40,097 nt of DNA from DAOVGZ01 sp964477815 (GTDB lineage Bacteria; Babelota; Babeliae; Babelales; Vermiphilaceae), in assembly GCA_964477815.1 (NCBI GenBank), contig CAYZEO010000005.1, positions 1 through 40,097 on the forward strand, in the 5' to 3' direction. A program made the position numbers and the translations under genes. This document shows, piece after piece, positions 32,954 through 40,097 of the stretch. The notes beneath the pieces are model-generated. The model made no database searches. It was not told the origin of the DNA and saw nothing but the letters and a program-made list of their open reading frames with translations. The stretch's first letter is position 1, and every line of letters starts with the position of its first letter.

Positions 32954-33847
32954 CTACACGATATTTTGTGTCTGTTCACGGGATTTTTCTAATTCAACTT
33001 TTATATTGATCGCCTGCGAGGTCAATGAGGCGTCTGAGCATTTTGAGGAGAGTGTGTTAATTTCTCGCGCAAGTTCTTGCAGTGTAAAATCTAGCCGCTT
33101 ACCCTTTTCCAACTTTGTAGATTCAAGTTGTTTTGTGATGTTAGCAAGGTGGCTCTTAAACCGTGTTATCTCTTCGTGAACATCCATTTTGTCAAGAGAA
33201 ATGTATAGGGCACTTTTACGAGCTTCCATCATTTCGGATTCTTCTTGTTCAAGTTCCTTAATGAGTTTAACCACTTCCTTTTTTTTCTGCGACATCAATG
33301 TTTCTGCTGATTTTTCTATCGCAAAAATTTCTTTTTTCATAGTAGAGAATCGTTTTTCCAAATCTTTTTTAAGAGTTGCACCTTCTTGTTGTCGAGTTTT
33401 TGTAACACTGTCTGCAAGTTCATCAACAATTTTGAAGATCTGTTTTTCAAATTCTTTGTCGATTGCTTTTTGTTCTGTTTCAAAAACATCGGGAAGTCGC
33501 AGGAGATCGCTCACCGTTAACACTCCCTCAACCGGAACCGTTTTTTTTATCTGATCAATCGCCTGAGCATACCCTTTGATAACAGTAAGTGATGGACTGA
33601 CTGCACCATAAAGCGCTTGGGTATCAAGAATATGCATTGTGAGATATGCATGACCACGTAAAAGTTTCTTTTTTAATCTGTTTATCAACTTTGTCTCTAG
33701 ATAACTAAGAGAATAAGAGAGTTTGCAGGTTGTTTCAAAAAAACGAGAATTGAGAGTTTTTAACTCTATAGTAATATTTATTTTTGAGCCATCCGAAAGT
33801 GTAAGGGTTGCAATCTTTGAGGCAAACCCTGTCATACTTAAAATCAT
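32954..33847 (-). CDS. yicC: YicC-family endoribonuclease
   Basis: A 297-residue YicC protein (family about 290), a cytosolic endoribonuclease family. It opens with the diagnostic ILSMTGFASKIATL and has ELKTLNSRFFETTCKLS. The highly conserved C-terminus is present: LDFTLQELAREINTLSSKCS followed by INIKVELEKSREQTQNIV. Other segments are helical and coiled-coil. It is 13 bp after yebC and 14 bp before dnaE on the same strand, a likely operon. Confidence 0.93.
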   Translation of the reverse strand: MILSMTGFASKIATLTLSDGSKINITIELKTLNSRFFETTCKLSYSLSYLETKLINRLKKKLLRGHAYLTMHILDTQALYGAVSPSLTVIKGYAQAIDQIKKTVPVEGVLTVSDLLRLPDVFETEQKAIDKEFEKQIFKIVDELADSVTKTRQQEGATLKKDLEKRFSTMKKEIFAIEKSAETLMSQKKKEVVKLIKELEQEESEMMEARKSALYISLDKMDVHEEITRFKSHLANITKQLESTKLEKGKRLDFTLQELAREINTLSSKCSDASLTSQAINIKVELEKSREQTQNIV

Positions 33848-33860
33848 TCATCTCCCATCT

Positions 33861-34577
33861 TTAAGCTAAATTGGTGTAGACGTTTTGAACATCATCGTGA
33901 TCGTCAAGCGCGCTCAGAAATTCATACGCTTTTCCAGTTTCTTTTTCAGAAAGTTCGGTTGTTGTTTTTGGAACCCATTCAAGATCAGCAGCTTCTATTT
34001 TGAGGTTCAAATCTGCAACAGCTTGTTTGACCGACTCCAAAGATTTAATCTCGCACACAATTGAAAAAAGATTTTCATCTTTTGTGATGTCGATAATGTC
34101 AAAGTCTAGCAACTTTTCCAGAAGTTCATCCTCTGTGGTTGAGCCATCCTGGGCTCTGATGACACCACGACGTTCAAACATCCAGCTGACCGAGCCTGAT
34201 TCTCCCAGGCTTCCACCTTTTGACGAAAACAACCGCCGCATGTCTGCAACGGTTCTATTTTTGTTATCAGTTAGTGTTTCGATAAAAACAGCAATTCCGT
34301 GTGGACCATATCCCTCATAATTGATTTCTTCATAGTTAACGCCGGGCAGTTCTCCGGTTCCTTTTTTTATTGCTCGTTCAATATTTTCTTTGGGCATATT
34401 GATCTCTTTTGCCTTGTCGATCAATTGCCGTAGACGTGGATTATTATCAGGGCTTCCTCCTCCTGTTCGCGCAACAACAGTAATTTCCTTGATCAATTTT
34501 GTAAAAGCTTTTCCTCTTTTGGCATCCTCACGGCCCTTTTTGTGCCGAATATTTGCCCATTTAGAATGGCCGGCCAT
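33861..34577 (-). CDS. yebC: YebC/PmpR-family protein
   Basis: A 238-residue protein of normal length, starting MAGHSKWANIRHKKGREDAK, the family signature. Further conserved blocks: GGSPDNNPRLRQLIDKAKEI, MPKENIERAIKKGTGE, YEGYGPHGIAVFIETLTDNK and FSSKGGSLGESGSVSWMF. Family members are described as DNA-binding regulators and, more recently, as ribosome-associated factors that help with difficult sequences such as polyproline. GGGAGAAAAACG provides the ribosome site. Two dyad elements lie just upstream. Confidence 0.95.
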   Translation of the reverse strand: MAGHSKWANIRHKKGREDAKRGKAFTKLIKEITVVARTGGGSPDNNPRLRQLIDKAKEINMPKENIERAIKKGTGELPGVNYEEINYEGYGPHGIAVFIETLTDNKNRTVADMRRLFSSKGGSLGESGSVSWMFERRGVIRAQDGSTTEDELLEKLLDFDIIDITKDENLFSIVCEIKSLESVKQAVADLNLKIEAADLEWVPKTTTELSEKETGKAYEFLSALDDHDDVQNVYTNLA

Positions 34578-34615
34578 CGTTTTTCTCCCAAAATTTTATA
34601 ATGTAGTCAGTAGCG

Positions 34616-34658
34616 TTGATCGGACGTGATCAACCATATCTGCCATGATACCATGGCA
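34616..34658. promoter_or_regulatory. Two adjacent dyads upstream of yebC
   Basis: TTGATC-GGACGT-GATCAA (34616-34633) and TGCCATG-ATAC-CATGGCA (34641-34658) are perfect inverted repeats 7 bp apart in the 106-bp ruvB-yebC gap. They could be operator sites or a processed hairpin; neither is followed by a U-run. Confidence 0.45.
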
Positions 34659-34683
34659 TTGCAGGCTATGTCGAGCACAGATG

Positions 34684-35709
34684 CTAGGATAAAAGTGTGT
34701 TTTGGCCAAGAAACTTTTTTTTCAAAAAGGGTAATTTTTTATGTGGAATTTGACGTCCTCGAGGTGTTTTTTCAAGATACCCTTTGCGCAACAAGAATGG
34801 TTCGTATACTGCTTCAATAGTATCTTTATCTTCTCCAATGAGCGATGCAAGTGTTTCAAGTCCAACGGGGCCGCCATTAAAATTTTCCACAATTTTTTGC
34901 AACAATAGATTGTCGGTTTTGCTCAGTCCATTTTCATCAATTCCTAAAAACTGTAATCCGTCGGCTACAAGTTGTTGGTCTGCGATGTTTTTATTGTTGA
35001 CTTGAGCGAAATCTCTGATGCGTCGCAAAATTTTCTTAGCAATTCGTGGTGTACCGCGAGAACAACGGGCGATCATTAACGCAGATTCAGGAGAGAGTTC
35101 TGTTTTTAGAAATTGTGCGCTTTGCAAAATGATATCACGTAGTTCTGTTTCTTGATAAAAATCTATTCGCTCAATGATACCGAAACGGCTGCGCAGTGGC
35201 GCTGAGATCATGCCGGATTTTGTTGTTGCGCCAATCAGTGTAAAAGGGTTGATAGGCAAATTGACCGACTGCGCGCCGGCCCCCTGGCCAATAATCACAT
35301 CAACGCGAAAATGTTCCATCGCGCTATACAAAATTTCTTCAACGGCAGTTGGCATGCGGTGGATTTCATCGATAAATAAAATATCTCGTGAATCAAGTCC
35401 AGAAAGAATAGCGACCAAATCACCAGTTCGCTCCATCATCGGTCCACTGCAGATTTTAATGCCAACGTCCATGACGTTTGCCATAATTTGCGACAACGTC
35501 GTTTTGCCAAGTCCAGGAGGACCAAAAAAAAGAAGGTGGTCCAGAGGTTCGTTCCTCATTTTTGCAGCCTGCGTGTAGATTGCTAACTTTTTTTTCAGTT
35601 CATCTTGCCCAAGATATTGGTCAAAAGTTTGTGGACAAAAATCCAGCTTTAACTCTTCCGGAGATTCTTGTAGCGTAAGAATATCGAGACTTTCCATGAA
35701 AATATTCAC
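34684..35709 (-). CDS. ruvB: Holliday junction branch-migration helicase RuvB
   Basis: AAA+ motor of the RuvAB complex, 341 residues, normal length. Walker A FFGPPGLGKTTLSQ, Walker B ILFIDEIHRM, sensor/arginine-finger region IGATTKSGMISAPLRSRFGI, and the winged-helix end FNGGPVGLETLASLIGEDKD with LEKTPRGRQIP. The frame starts at a GTG (35709) and an ATG follows at 35697; neither has a good ribosome site. ruvA and ruvC are not in the window. Confidence 0.96.
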   Translation of the reverse strand: MNIFMESLDILTLQESPEELKLDFCPQTFDQYLGQDELKKKLAIYTQAAKMRNEPLDHLLFFGPPGLGKTTLSQIMANVMDVGIKICSGPMMERTGDLVAILSGLDSRDILFIDEIHRMPTAVEEILYSAMEHFRVDVIIGQGAGAQSVNLPINPFTLIGATTKSGMISAPLRSRFGIIERIDFYQETELRDIILQSAQFLKTELSPESALMIARCSRGTPRIAKKILRRIRDFAQVNNKNIADQQLVADGLQFLGIDENGLSKTDNLLLQKIVENFNGGPVGLETLASLIGEDKDTIEAVYEPFLLRKGYLEKTPRGRQIPHKKLPFLKKKFLGQNTLLS

Positions 35710-35884
35710 TTTATTTTTTGGTTACGGTTTGCTCAAAAGTATAGAACTTCTGGATTAGTAGGGCAACCAAGGAAGGTTTCATTTTAGCTGAAGATGGACA
35801 AGGTTTTATTCCACAAATTTATGCAAAATCGTGAAAGTCAGACATCTATTTTTACTTGTCCGTTTTCTTCGATTTGTTTGCTTT

Positions 35885-37318
35885 TCATAGATTCCAAATC
35901 GATAATGTATTTTGATTTCTCATGATGAATTTGTCCTTATTTAAGGGAATTGCTTCGCCGAACGATGATTTTTTAGGCTTAAATATTTTTATTGGGTTTT
36001 TGAGATTTTCGATGTTGTATAAAGCTGGATGATCTTTATCAAAACGGACTAAAATTTTGTTATCACTCATGCGTACTATCTTGTAGAATGGTTTTTCAGG
36101 ATTAAATATTTTGATTGGTTTTTTGAAACTTTTGTCGCTGTATAAAGGTGCAGTATTGTTATCAAGAATGGCGAAAAATTTGTCCTTACTGAAGGCTATT
36201 ATTCTGAGGATCTTTTTCTTTCCAGTGTTAAGTTTCCGTAAAGGTTCTTTGAGATTTTTGGCGCTGTATTCAGCTGCAGTAAGGTCACAAAAATGGACTA
36301 AAAACGTGCCATTCTTCCTGGGTATTATTTCGTTGAAAGATTTGCCAAGGACAAATTGCAGAGGTGGCTCTTCGGGATTTTTTTTGTTGTATAAAGCTGG
36401 AGAAAATCTAATAGGGACAATAAAGTCATTGACGTATTTAGCTGAGGTAGAAAAAGTGCCGAGAAATTTATCCTTATCTATGGGTATTGTTTCTGTGATT
36501 TTTTTATTGCCTAGGTTCCATGTATGGAGAGGTTTGTTGATATTTTTGCGGTTGTATAAAGTTATAGTTTTGTCATAAAAATGGGCGAAAAATTCGTCCT
36601 TATTCAAGCGATTTATTGTGGAGAATGGTTTTTTAGGCTTAAATATTTTGATTGGTTTTTTGAGATTTTTTTCGCTGTATAAAGGTGCAGTAGATTCAAG
36701 ATCGTAAGGAAGGATGAAAAACTCGTCCTCTCCCATGGGTATTATTTCTTGGGGAAATGCATCCAGTTCAAATGTTTTGAGTGGTTTTTTTAGTACAATT
36801 GGTTTTACAGCAATCTTTTGCAAAAAAGGAATTTTACATTTTTTCAAGACTTTTTCATTGCGTGTCAGGCTGGCTAATTTGATGATGTTAAAGATGGTTG
36901 ATGTTTTTTTTATTTTACAAGGACTTATTTTATTGGATACAATATCGAAAAAAATTTTTGTGTCGTTTTTCAGTTTATTTGTTTTTTTATTTTTTGAATC
37001 CTTTGGAAGAAGTGTTTTTACAAGAGTTGTTATGTCCCAATCGGGTTTTGAAATTTTTTTGATTGTCTTGGGAAGGGGTTGTCGATTTAGAAAGTTTTTT
37101 GAAAGCTTGTTTTTGTCTTTTGTTTTTCCAGAAAAATTTGGCTTTTTTTCTATGAGGTTCCACTTCGTTTTGTACAACCCAAACTGATTCAGAACCTCCT
37201 CTTTAACAATATATTTCTTGTCAAAAAATTTAATGCAGCGCAGTTTTTCTTGGCTGCTGATTGCCATCTGACTTACGAAAGCGAAAGCAATGGTTGTTAC
37301 AATGTGAATTTTTTCCAT
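35885..37318 (-). CDS. Exported seven-repeat beta-propeller-like protein
   Basis: A 477-residue protein started at the ATG at 37318, which has AAGGA eight bases upstream and gives a signal peptide (IHIVTTIAFAFVSQMAISSQ). The longer frame to 37384 has no advantage. The first about 190 residues are Lys-rich. The rest is seven repeats of about 40 residues, each with a P-[IL]-x-[IKT]-F start, a D-K-F or D-E-F strand and an A-x-L-Y-S/N strand; examples are KPIKIFKPKKPFSTINRLNK, KPIKIFNPEKPFYKIVRMSD and NPIKIFKPKKSSFGEAIPLN. The last ends in SIWNL. This is the size and pattern of a seven-bladed propeller, probably a binding platform outside the cytoplasm. Ligand unknown. Confidence 0.68.
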   Translation of the reverse strand: MEKIHIVTTIAFAFVSQMAISSQEKLRCIKFFDKKYIVKEEVLNQFGLYKTKWNLIEKKPNFSGKTKDKNKLSKNFLNRQPLPKTIKKISKPDWDITTLVKTLLPKDSKNKKTNKLKNDTKIFFDIVSNKISPCKIKKTSTIFNIIKLASLTRNEKVLKKCKIPFLQKIAVKPIVLKKPLKTFELDAFPQEIIPMGEDEFFILPYDLESTAPLYSEKNLKKPIKIFKPKKPFSTINRLNKDEFFAHFYDKTITLYNRKNINKPLHTWNLGNKKITETIPIDKDKFLGTFSTSAKYVNDFIVPIRFSPALYNKKNPEEPPLQFVLGKSFNEIIPRKNGTFLVHFCDLTAAEYSAKNLKEPLRKLNTGKKKILRIIAFSKDKFFAILDNNTAPLYSDKSFKKPIKIFNPEKPFYKIVRMSDNKILVRFDKDHPALYNIENLKNPIKIFKPKKSSFGEAIPLNKDKFIMRNQNTLSIWNL

Positions 37319-37436
37319 GACAAGAGTCCTTTTTAAGGTTTTTTTGTTAATAATGTCTGCGGCATTCAATGTATCATCTGGCATTTGAGTTGTAAATTAA
37401 CTTTTGTGCGATTTGCGACCTTTTATAGTTGCAGAA

Positions 37437-38543
37437 TCATTCAATAACATAGGTTTGCTGCGTACTGATGCTATGAAACCATCCGAGAGATATGAAGGTT
37501 ATCCAAAGATTACTCAAACCGTAACTCATGAGCGGAAGAGGGATGCCAACAATTGGTAGAAGTCCGACAACCATGCCAAGATTGATAATTGTTGATAGCA
37601 TGATATGAATAGTTAGCCCAATTGCAAATAGCTGCATTATGGGAGTTTGCATGAGGTATATTTGGCTTATTATTCGCAAAAAAAGCATAAGATACAAAAG
37701 AAGTACAAAAAAAGATCCAATAAATCCAAACTCCTCGCTGAGCACAGAAAATATAAAGTCGGTTCTGCTTTCGGGTAAAAATAGAAGTCTATTTTGTGTT
37801 CCTTTTAAAAATCCTTTGCCTAGTAGCCCCCCTGAGCCGATTGCGATGTGTGATTGTTCAATTTGATATCGCTCTTTTTCATTTTTTCCTTGTCCCAAAA
37901 ATGTTGTGATGCGTTTTTTTTGATAATCTTTCAAGAAATGCCATGAAAAAGGTGTGGTTATCAAAAGTGTGATTGCTCCATATAAAAAAAACTTTTTATT
38001 TATTCCCGCTAGCCACAGAAGAATAAGTCCAGAAGAAAAAACTATCAAACCCGTTCCCAGATCTGGTTGTTTGAGAATCAAAAATGTGCTTAGCAAAAGT
38101 ACCCCGATGATTGGGATAAAGTGTTTAAAAGAAATACTTTCTGTGTTTTTATGAGTTTGTAAGTAGTGTGCAAAAAAAGCAGGGAATAACAGTTTAATAA
38201 GTTCTGACGTTTGAAGTTTGAAGAAAAATAGATTAACCCAACGTTGTGCTCCCATTCCAACTGAACCTTTGATGAGCGTGAAGGCCAAAAGTCCGAGTGC
38301 AAGCGCGTATAAAAAATATCCCAGGCGCATCCAGGTTCGATAGTCGATTGCGCTGCAAAAAAGATATATGACAATGCCTGCAATGATGCCGAATGTTTGT
38401 TTTTTAAAAAAAAGAGAAAACGGTTTTTCTGGACTATATGTTGCACTAAAAATAAAAATAAGCCCAAGGCTGGACAGAGCTAGGATCAATAAAAAGCTTA
38501 TCCAATCAAAGTGACGAAATAGCTTTTTATTGAGTGAAAGCAT
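37437..38543 (-). CDS. rodA: Rod-shape SEDS glycosyltransferase RodA
   Basis: Polytopic inner-membrane peptidoglycan polymerase of the SEDS family (RodA/FtsW). The 368-residue protein has about ten hydrophobic segments. Conserved blocks: GAQRWVNLFFFKLQTSELIK, LKQPDLGTGLIVFSSG, GSGGLLGKGFLKGTQNRLLF, LPESRTDFIFSVLSEEFGF and VGLLPIVGIPLPLMSYG. The length and the LP[EK]SRTDFIFSVLSEE block favour RodA over FtsW. It indicates peptidoglycan elongation, working with a class B PBP encoded elsewhere. It lies 3 bp after the ATP-cone gene on the same strand. Confidence 0.93.
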   Translation of the reverse strand: MLSLNKKLFRHFDWISFLLILALSSLGLIFIFSATYSPEKPFSLFFKKQTFGIIAGIVIYLFCSAIDYRTWMRLGYFLYALALGLLAFTLIKGSVGMGAQRWVNLFFFKLQTSELIKLLFPAFFAHYLQTHKNTESISFKHFIPIIGVLLLSTFLILKQPDLGTGLIVFSSGLILLWLAGINKKFFLYGAITLLITTPFSWHFLKDYQKKRITTFLGQGKNEKERYQIEQSHIAIGSGGLLGKGFLKGTQNRLLFLPESRTDFIFSVLSEEFGFIGSFFVLLLYLMLFLRIISQIYLMQTPIMQLFAIGLTIHIMLSTIINLGMVVGLLPIVGIPLPLMSYGLSNLWITFISLGWFHSISTQQTYVIE

Positions 38544-38546
38544 CGA

Positions 38547-39389
38547 CTACTTTTTTCCTGTCATTAGACAAACTTTTTCAGACTCTTGGATCAAGCGTTC
38601 AATTTGATGATCAGTAAGTCGTAATTTTTTTAAAACATCTCTGTGTTCACTTGTCTGTCTACATAGAACGAACCCTGTTTTAATACACTCTTTTTTTTGG
38701 TGTTTGTTGAGTGATGTAAGTGCGGTAATTGGATGAAGACCAAAACGGTTTATTAAATCGGGTAGGCTATTATTTTCTGGATGCTTCCAGTCAAGCATGT
38801 GAAGTCCAACACAGTTTCCGTACTGCAAAGCAACTGAAGTAAACACTGTGTTGGTAACAACCCAGGCTCCGTGAATTTGATGAGTGTTTTTAGGGGCGCG
38901 CTTCCATGCTTGTTTTACATCGTCAAACCGGGCTTTGATATAAAGTGGTACTTTGACATCAGATTTCAGACCGCGACGATTATGAAATTTACACTCTATG
39001 ATGTAATGCTTGTCTTTTTTGTGAGCGAAAATATCAACTTCATGATTAACGCATATTCCCCTAACAGTTTTGTTCATTTCAATTTTGTATTCTTGGTGGC
39101 GGAATAGTTCGGCAATGAACAGTTCAAAAGAGTATCCAGCAGGGCCAAGATCCATGAGGGCCCTTTTTAGGTTATATCGAGCTGCAAGTGGGCGATCGAC
39201 TTTATCAAGATAGTTAAGTGCAAATTCGTAGATATCCTTTGTGCTTCGCAGACCTTCTTTTTTTTCTATTTCGCGCACAATTTTGCCGATCAAACTTCCT
39301 GATGCGCCGGCTTTTTGTAAGGACCTACGAAATTTTTTTATATTGAAAAGTTCCTTTTTGCCCGATGACTTAGTGATATAGAAGCCCAT
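38547..39389 (-). CDS. ATP-cone plus PD-(D/E)XK nuclease-like protein
   Basis: A 280-residue cytosolic protein with two recognisable parts. Residues 1 to about 90 resemble an ATP-cone nucleotide-binding domain: ITKSSGKKELFNIKKFRRSL, STKDIYEFALNYL, AARYNLKRALMDLGPAGYSF. Residues of about 90-180 resemble an Mrr-type PD-(D/E)XK nuclease fold: FELFIAELF, then NHEVDIFAHKK and YIIECKFHNRRG, giving Glu117, Asp119, Glu132 and Lys134. The remaining helical part ends with LRLTDHQIERLIQESEKV. ATP-cones usually regulate ribonucleotide reductases; here nucleotide binding may gate a nuclease. It lies 3 bp before rodA, though a shared role is not evident. Confidence 0.78.
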   Translation of the reverse strand: MGFYITKSSGKKELFNIKKFRRSLQKAGASGSLIGKIVREIEKKEGLRSTKDIYEFALNYLDKVDRPLAARYNLKRALMDLGPAGYSFELFIAELFRHQEYKIEMNKTVRGICVNHEVDIFAHKKDKHYIIECKFHNRRGLKSDVKVPLYIKARFDDVKQAWKRAPKNTHQIHGAWVVTNTVFTSVALQYGNCVGLHMLDWKHPENNSLPDLINRFGLHPITALTSLNKHQKKECIKTGFVLCRQTSEHRDVLKKLRLTDHQIERLIQESEKVCLMTGKK

Positions 39390-39405
39390 ACACTCTCCAA
39401 TTTTT

Positions 39406-40097
39406 TCATTTCATGTTTGGAAGTAAAGTCATTCTTTTTTCTTCTGGTATCAAGCCATTGCTATCGAATATGATTGTTTTGTATTGTTCCGGGATGTTTG
39501 CAATTTTTATTGTTTCACACAATTCTTGGTAATAAATGGTAAATACAGTTTCACTTACTTGCTCCAAAAGTTCTTGCAAAGTGCTAAGTTCTTGAGCCGT
39601 TTTTGCTCCTTTATTCATGTATCCTTCGATGTTAAGTGCCACCTGACTTGTTGTGTGAATTTTTCTGAAAAGAACATCCGGATTTTGCACTTTACGGGAC
39701 GGCTGTTTTTCGGTGGTCAAGTGAGCTATAAACTTTATATTTTCGAAAATGGATTTTCCAACATCACTTATTTTGCGTCCAGCTTTCAACAACACATTAT
39801 CGATATTTTGGTTATTGCTTTCTAAAAAAGTACCAATTTCTTCTTTGGCTGCTGTGCGCAGTTTTTCAACAAGATCGTCAAATGACTCACTTTGTTTGTT
39901 TTGACTGATGAAGTCAGTGCATAACTTCCAATTTTTGTAGCAAGTCAAATAATTTTCTGAGTGTTCTATAAGTGCCGATATCGCCTTAATACCAGTTTCA
40001 CAAGAAATTGGTTGTTCTTGTAGTTCAAGAGTTTTCGATGCTATATGTTGAACCATTTTTTGTGTTAACCGAATAAATCGGCGAATTTGCAAATCTT
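39406..40097 (-). CDS. Hypothetical helical protein, truncated at window edge
   Basis: At least 228 residues, with the 5' end probably beyond the window: the only start near the edge is a TTG at 40092, with no stop seen upstream of it. The chain is helical and charged, e.g. VEKLRTAAKEEIGTFLESNN and GAKTAQELSTLQELLEQVSE, with three Cys in the N-terminal third. I recognise no domain. It lies 16 bp before the ATP-cone gene, on the same strand. Confidence 0.6.
   Translation of the reverse strand, partial: DLQIRRFIRLTQKMVQHIASKTLELQEQPISCETGIKAISALIEHSENYLTCYKNWKLCTDFISQNKQSESFDDLVEKLRTAAKEEIGTFLESNNQNIDNVLLKAGRKISDVGKSIFENIKFIAHLTTEKQPSRKVQNPDVLFRKIHTTSQVALNIEGYMNKGAKTAQELSTLQELLEQVSETVFTIYYQELCETIKIANIPEQYKTIIFDSNGLIPEEKRMTLLPNMK

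Overview
The window is AT-rich bacterial DNA, densely coded, with no rRNA, phage, IS element or CRISPR array that I can see. A complete housekeeping set (pyrG, galU, pheS, dnaE, yicC, yebC, ruvB, rodA, a PEP synthase) sits among nutrient importers (NupC-type nucleoside carrier, BrnQ-type amino-acid carrier) and an unusually large number of short Lys-rich proteins with signal peptides. By eye about 24 of 41 genes encode exported products. This mix fits a host-dependent bacterium with a Gram-negative-like envelope; the style most resembles Candidatus Dependentiae (TM6/Babeliae). That assignment is inference from gene content and protein style, not from a marker-gene tree.

Layout. 0.1-6.8 kb: an exported unknown, nupC, pyrG, a GT-B glycosyltransferase meeting pyrG tail to tail, then two exported unknowns separated by an intrinsic terminator. 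7.2-10.2 kb: two tandem exported GT9/heptosyltransferase-like paralogues, a 62-residue signal-peptide ORF, and an Ap4A-phosphorylase-like HIT gene that has no usable start codon and lies in the -1 frame after an A-tract. 10.3-14.2 kb: brnQ-like carrier and ppsA. 14.3-21.9 kb: a one-strand array of 14 small exported proteins in two transcription blocks, 12 of them sharing an N-terminal strand motif of the type IHIWNNTP and falling into four subgroups (called A-D below), plus two Cys-rich proteins. 22.1-24.1 kb: galU and pheS. 24.4-27.1 kb: small exported proteins, a TPR protein, tRNA-Phe(GAA) and a repeat-rich palindromic intergenic region. 27.2-29.5 kb: an exported fusion of a degenerate and an intact fold-type I aminotransferase. 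29.5-35.7 kb: dnaE-yicC-yebC-ruvB on the minus strand. 35.9-40.1 kb: an exported seven-repeat beta-propeller-like protein, rodA, an ATP-cone/PD-(D/E)XK nuclease-like protein and a truncated unknown gene.

How the parts may work together: NupC and BrnQ import nucleosides and amino acids, PyrG and PpsA supply CTP and PEP, GalU supplies UDP-glucose, and RodA indicates peptidoglycan elongation. The exported arrays (A-D family, GT9-like pair, tandem aminotransferase, propeller) are the accessory part and are the best candidates for an undescribed surface or host-interaction system.
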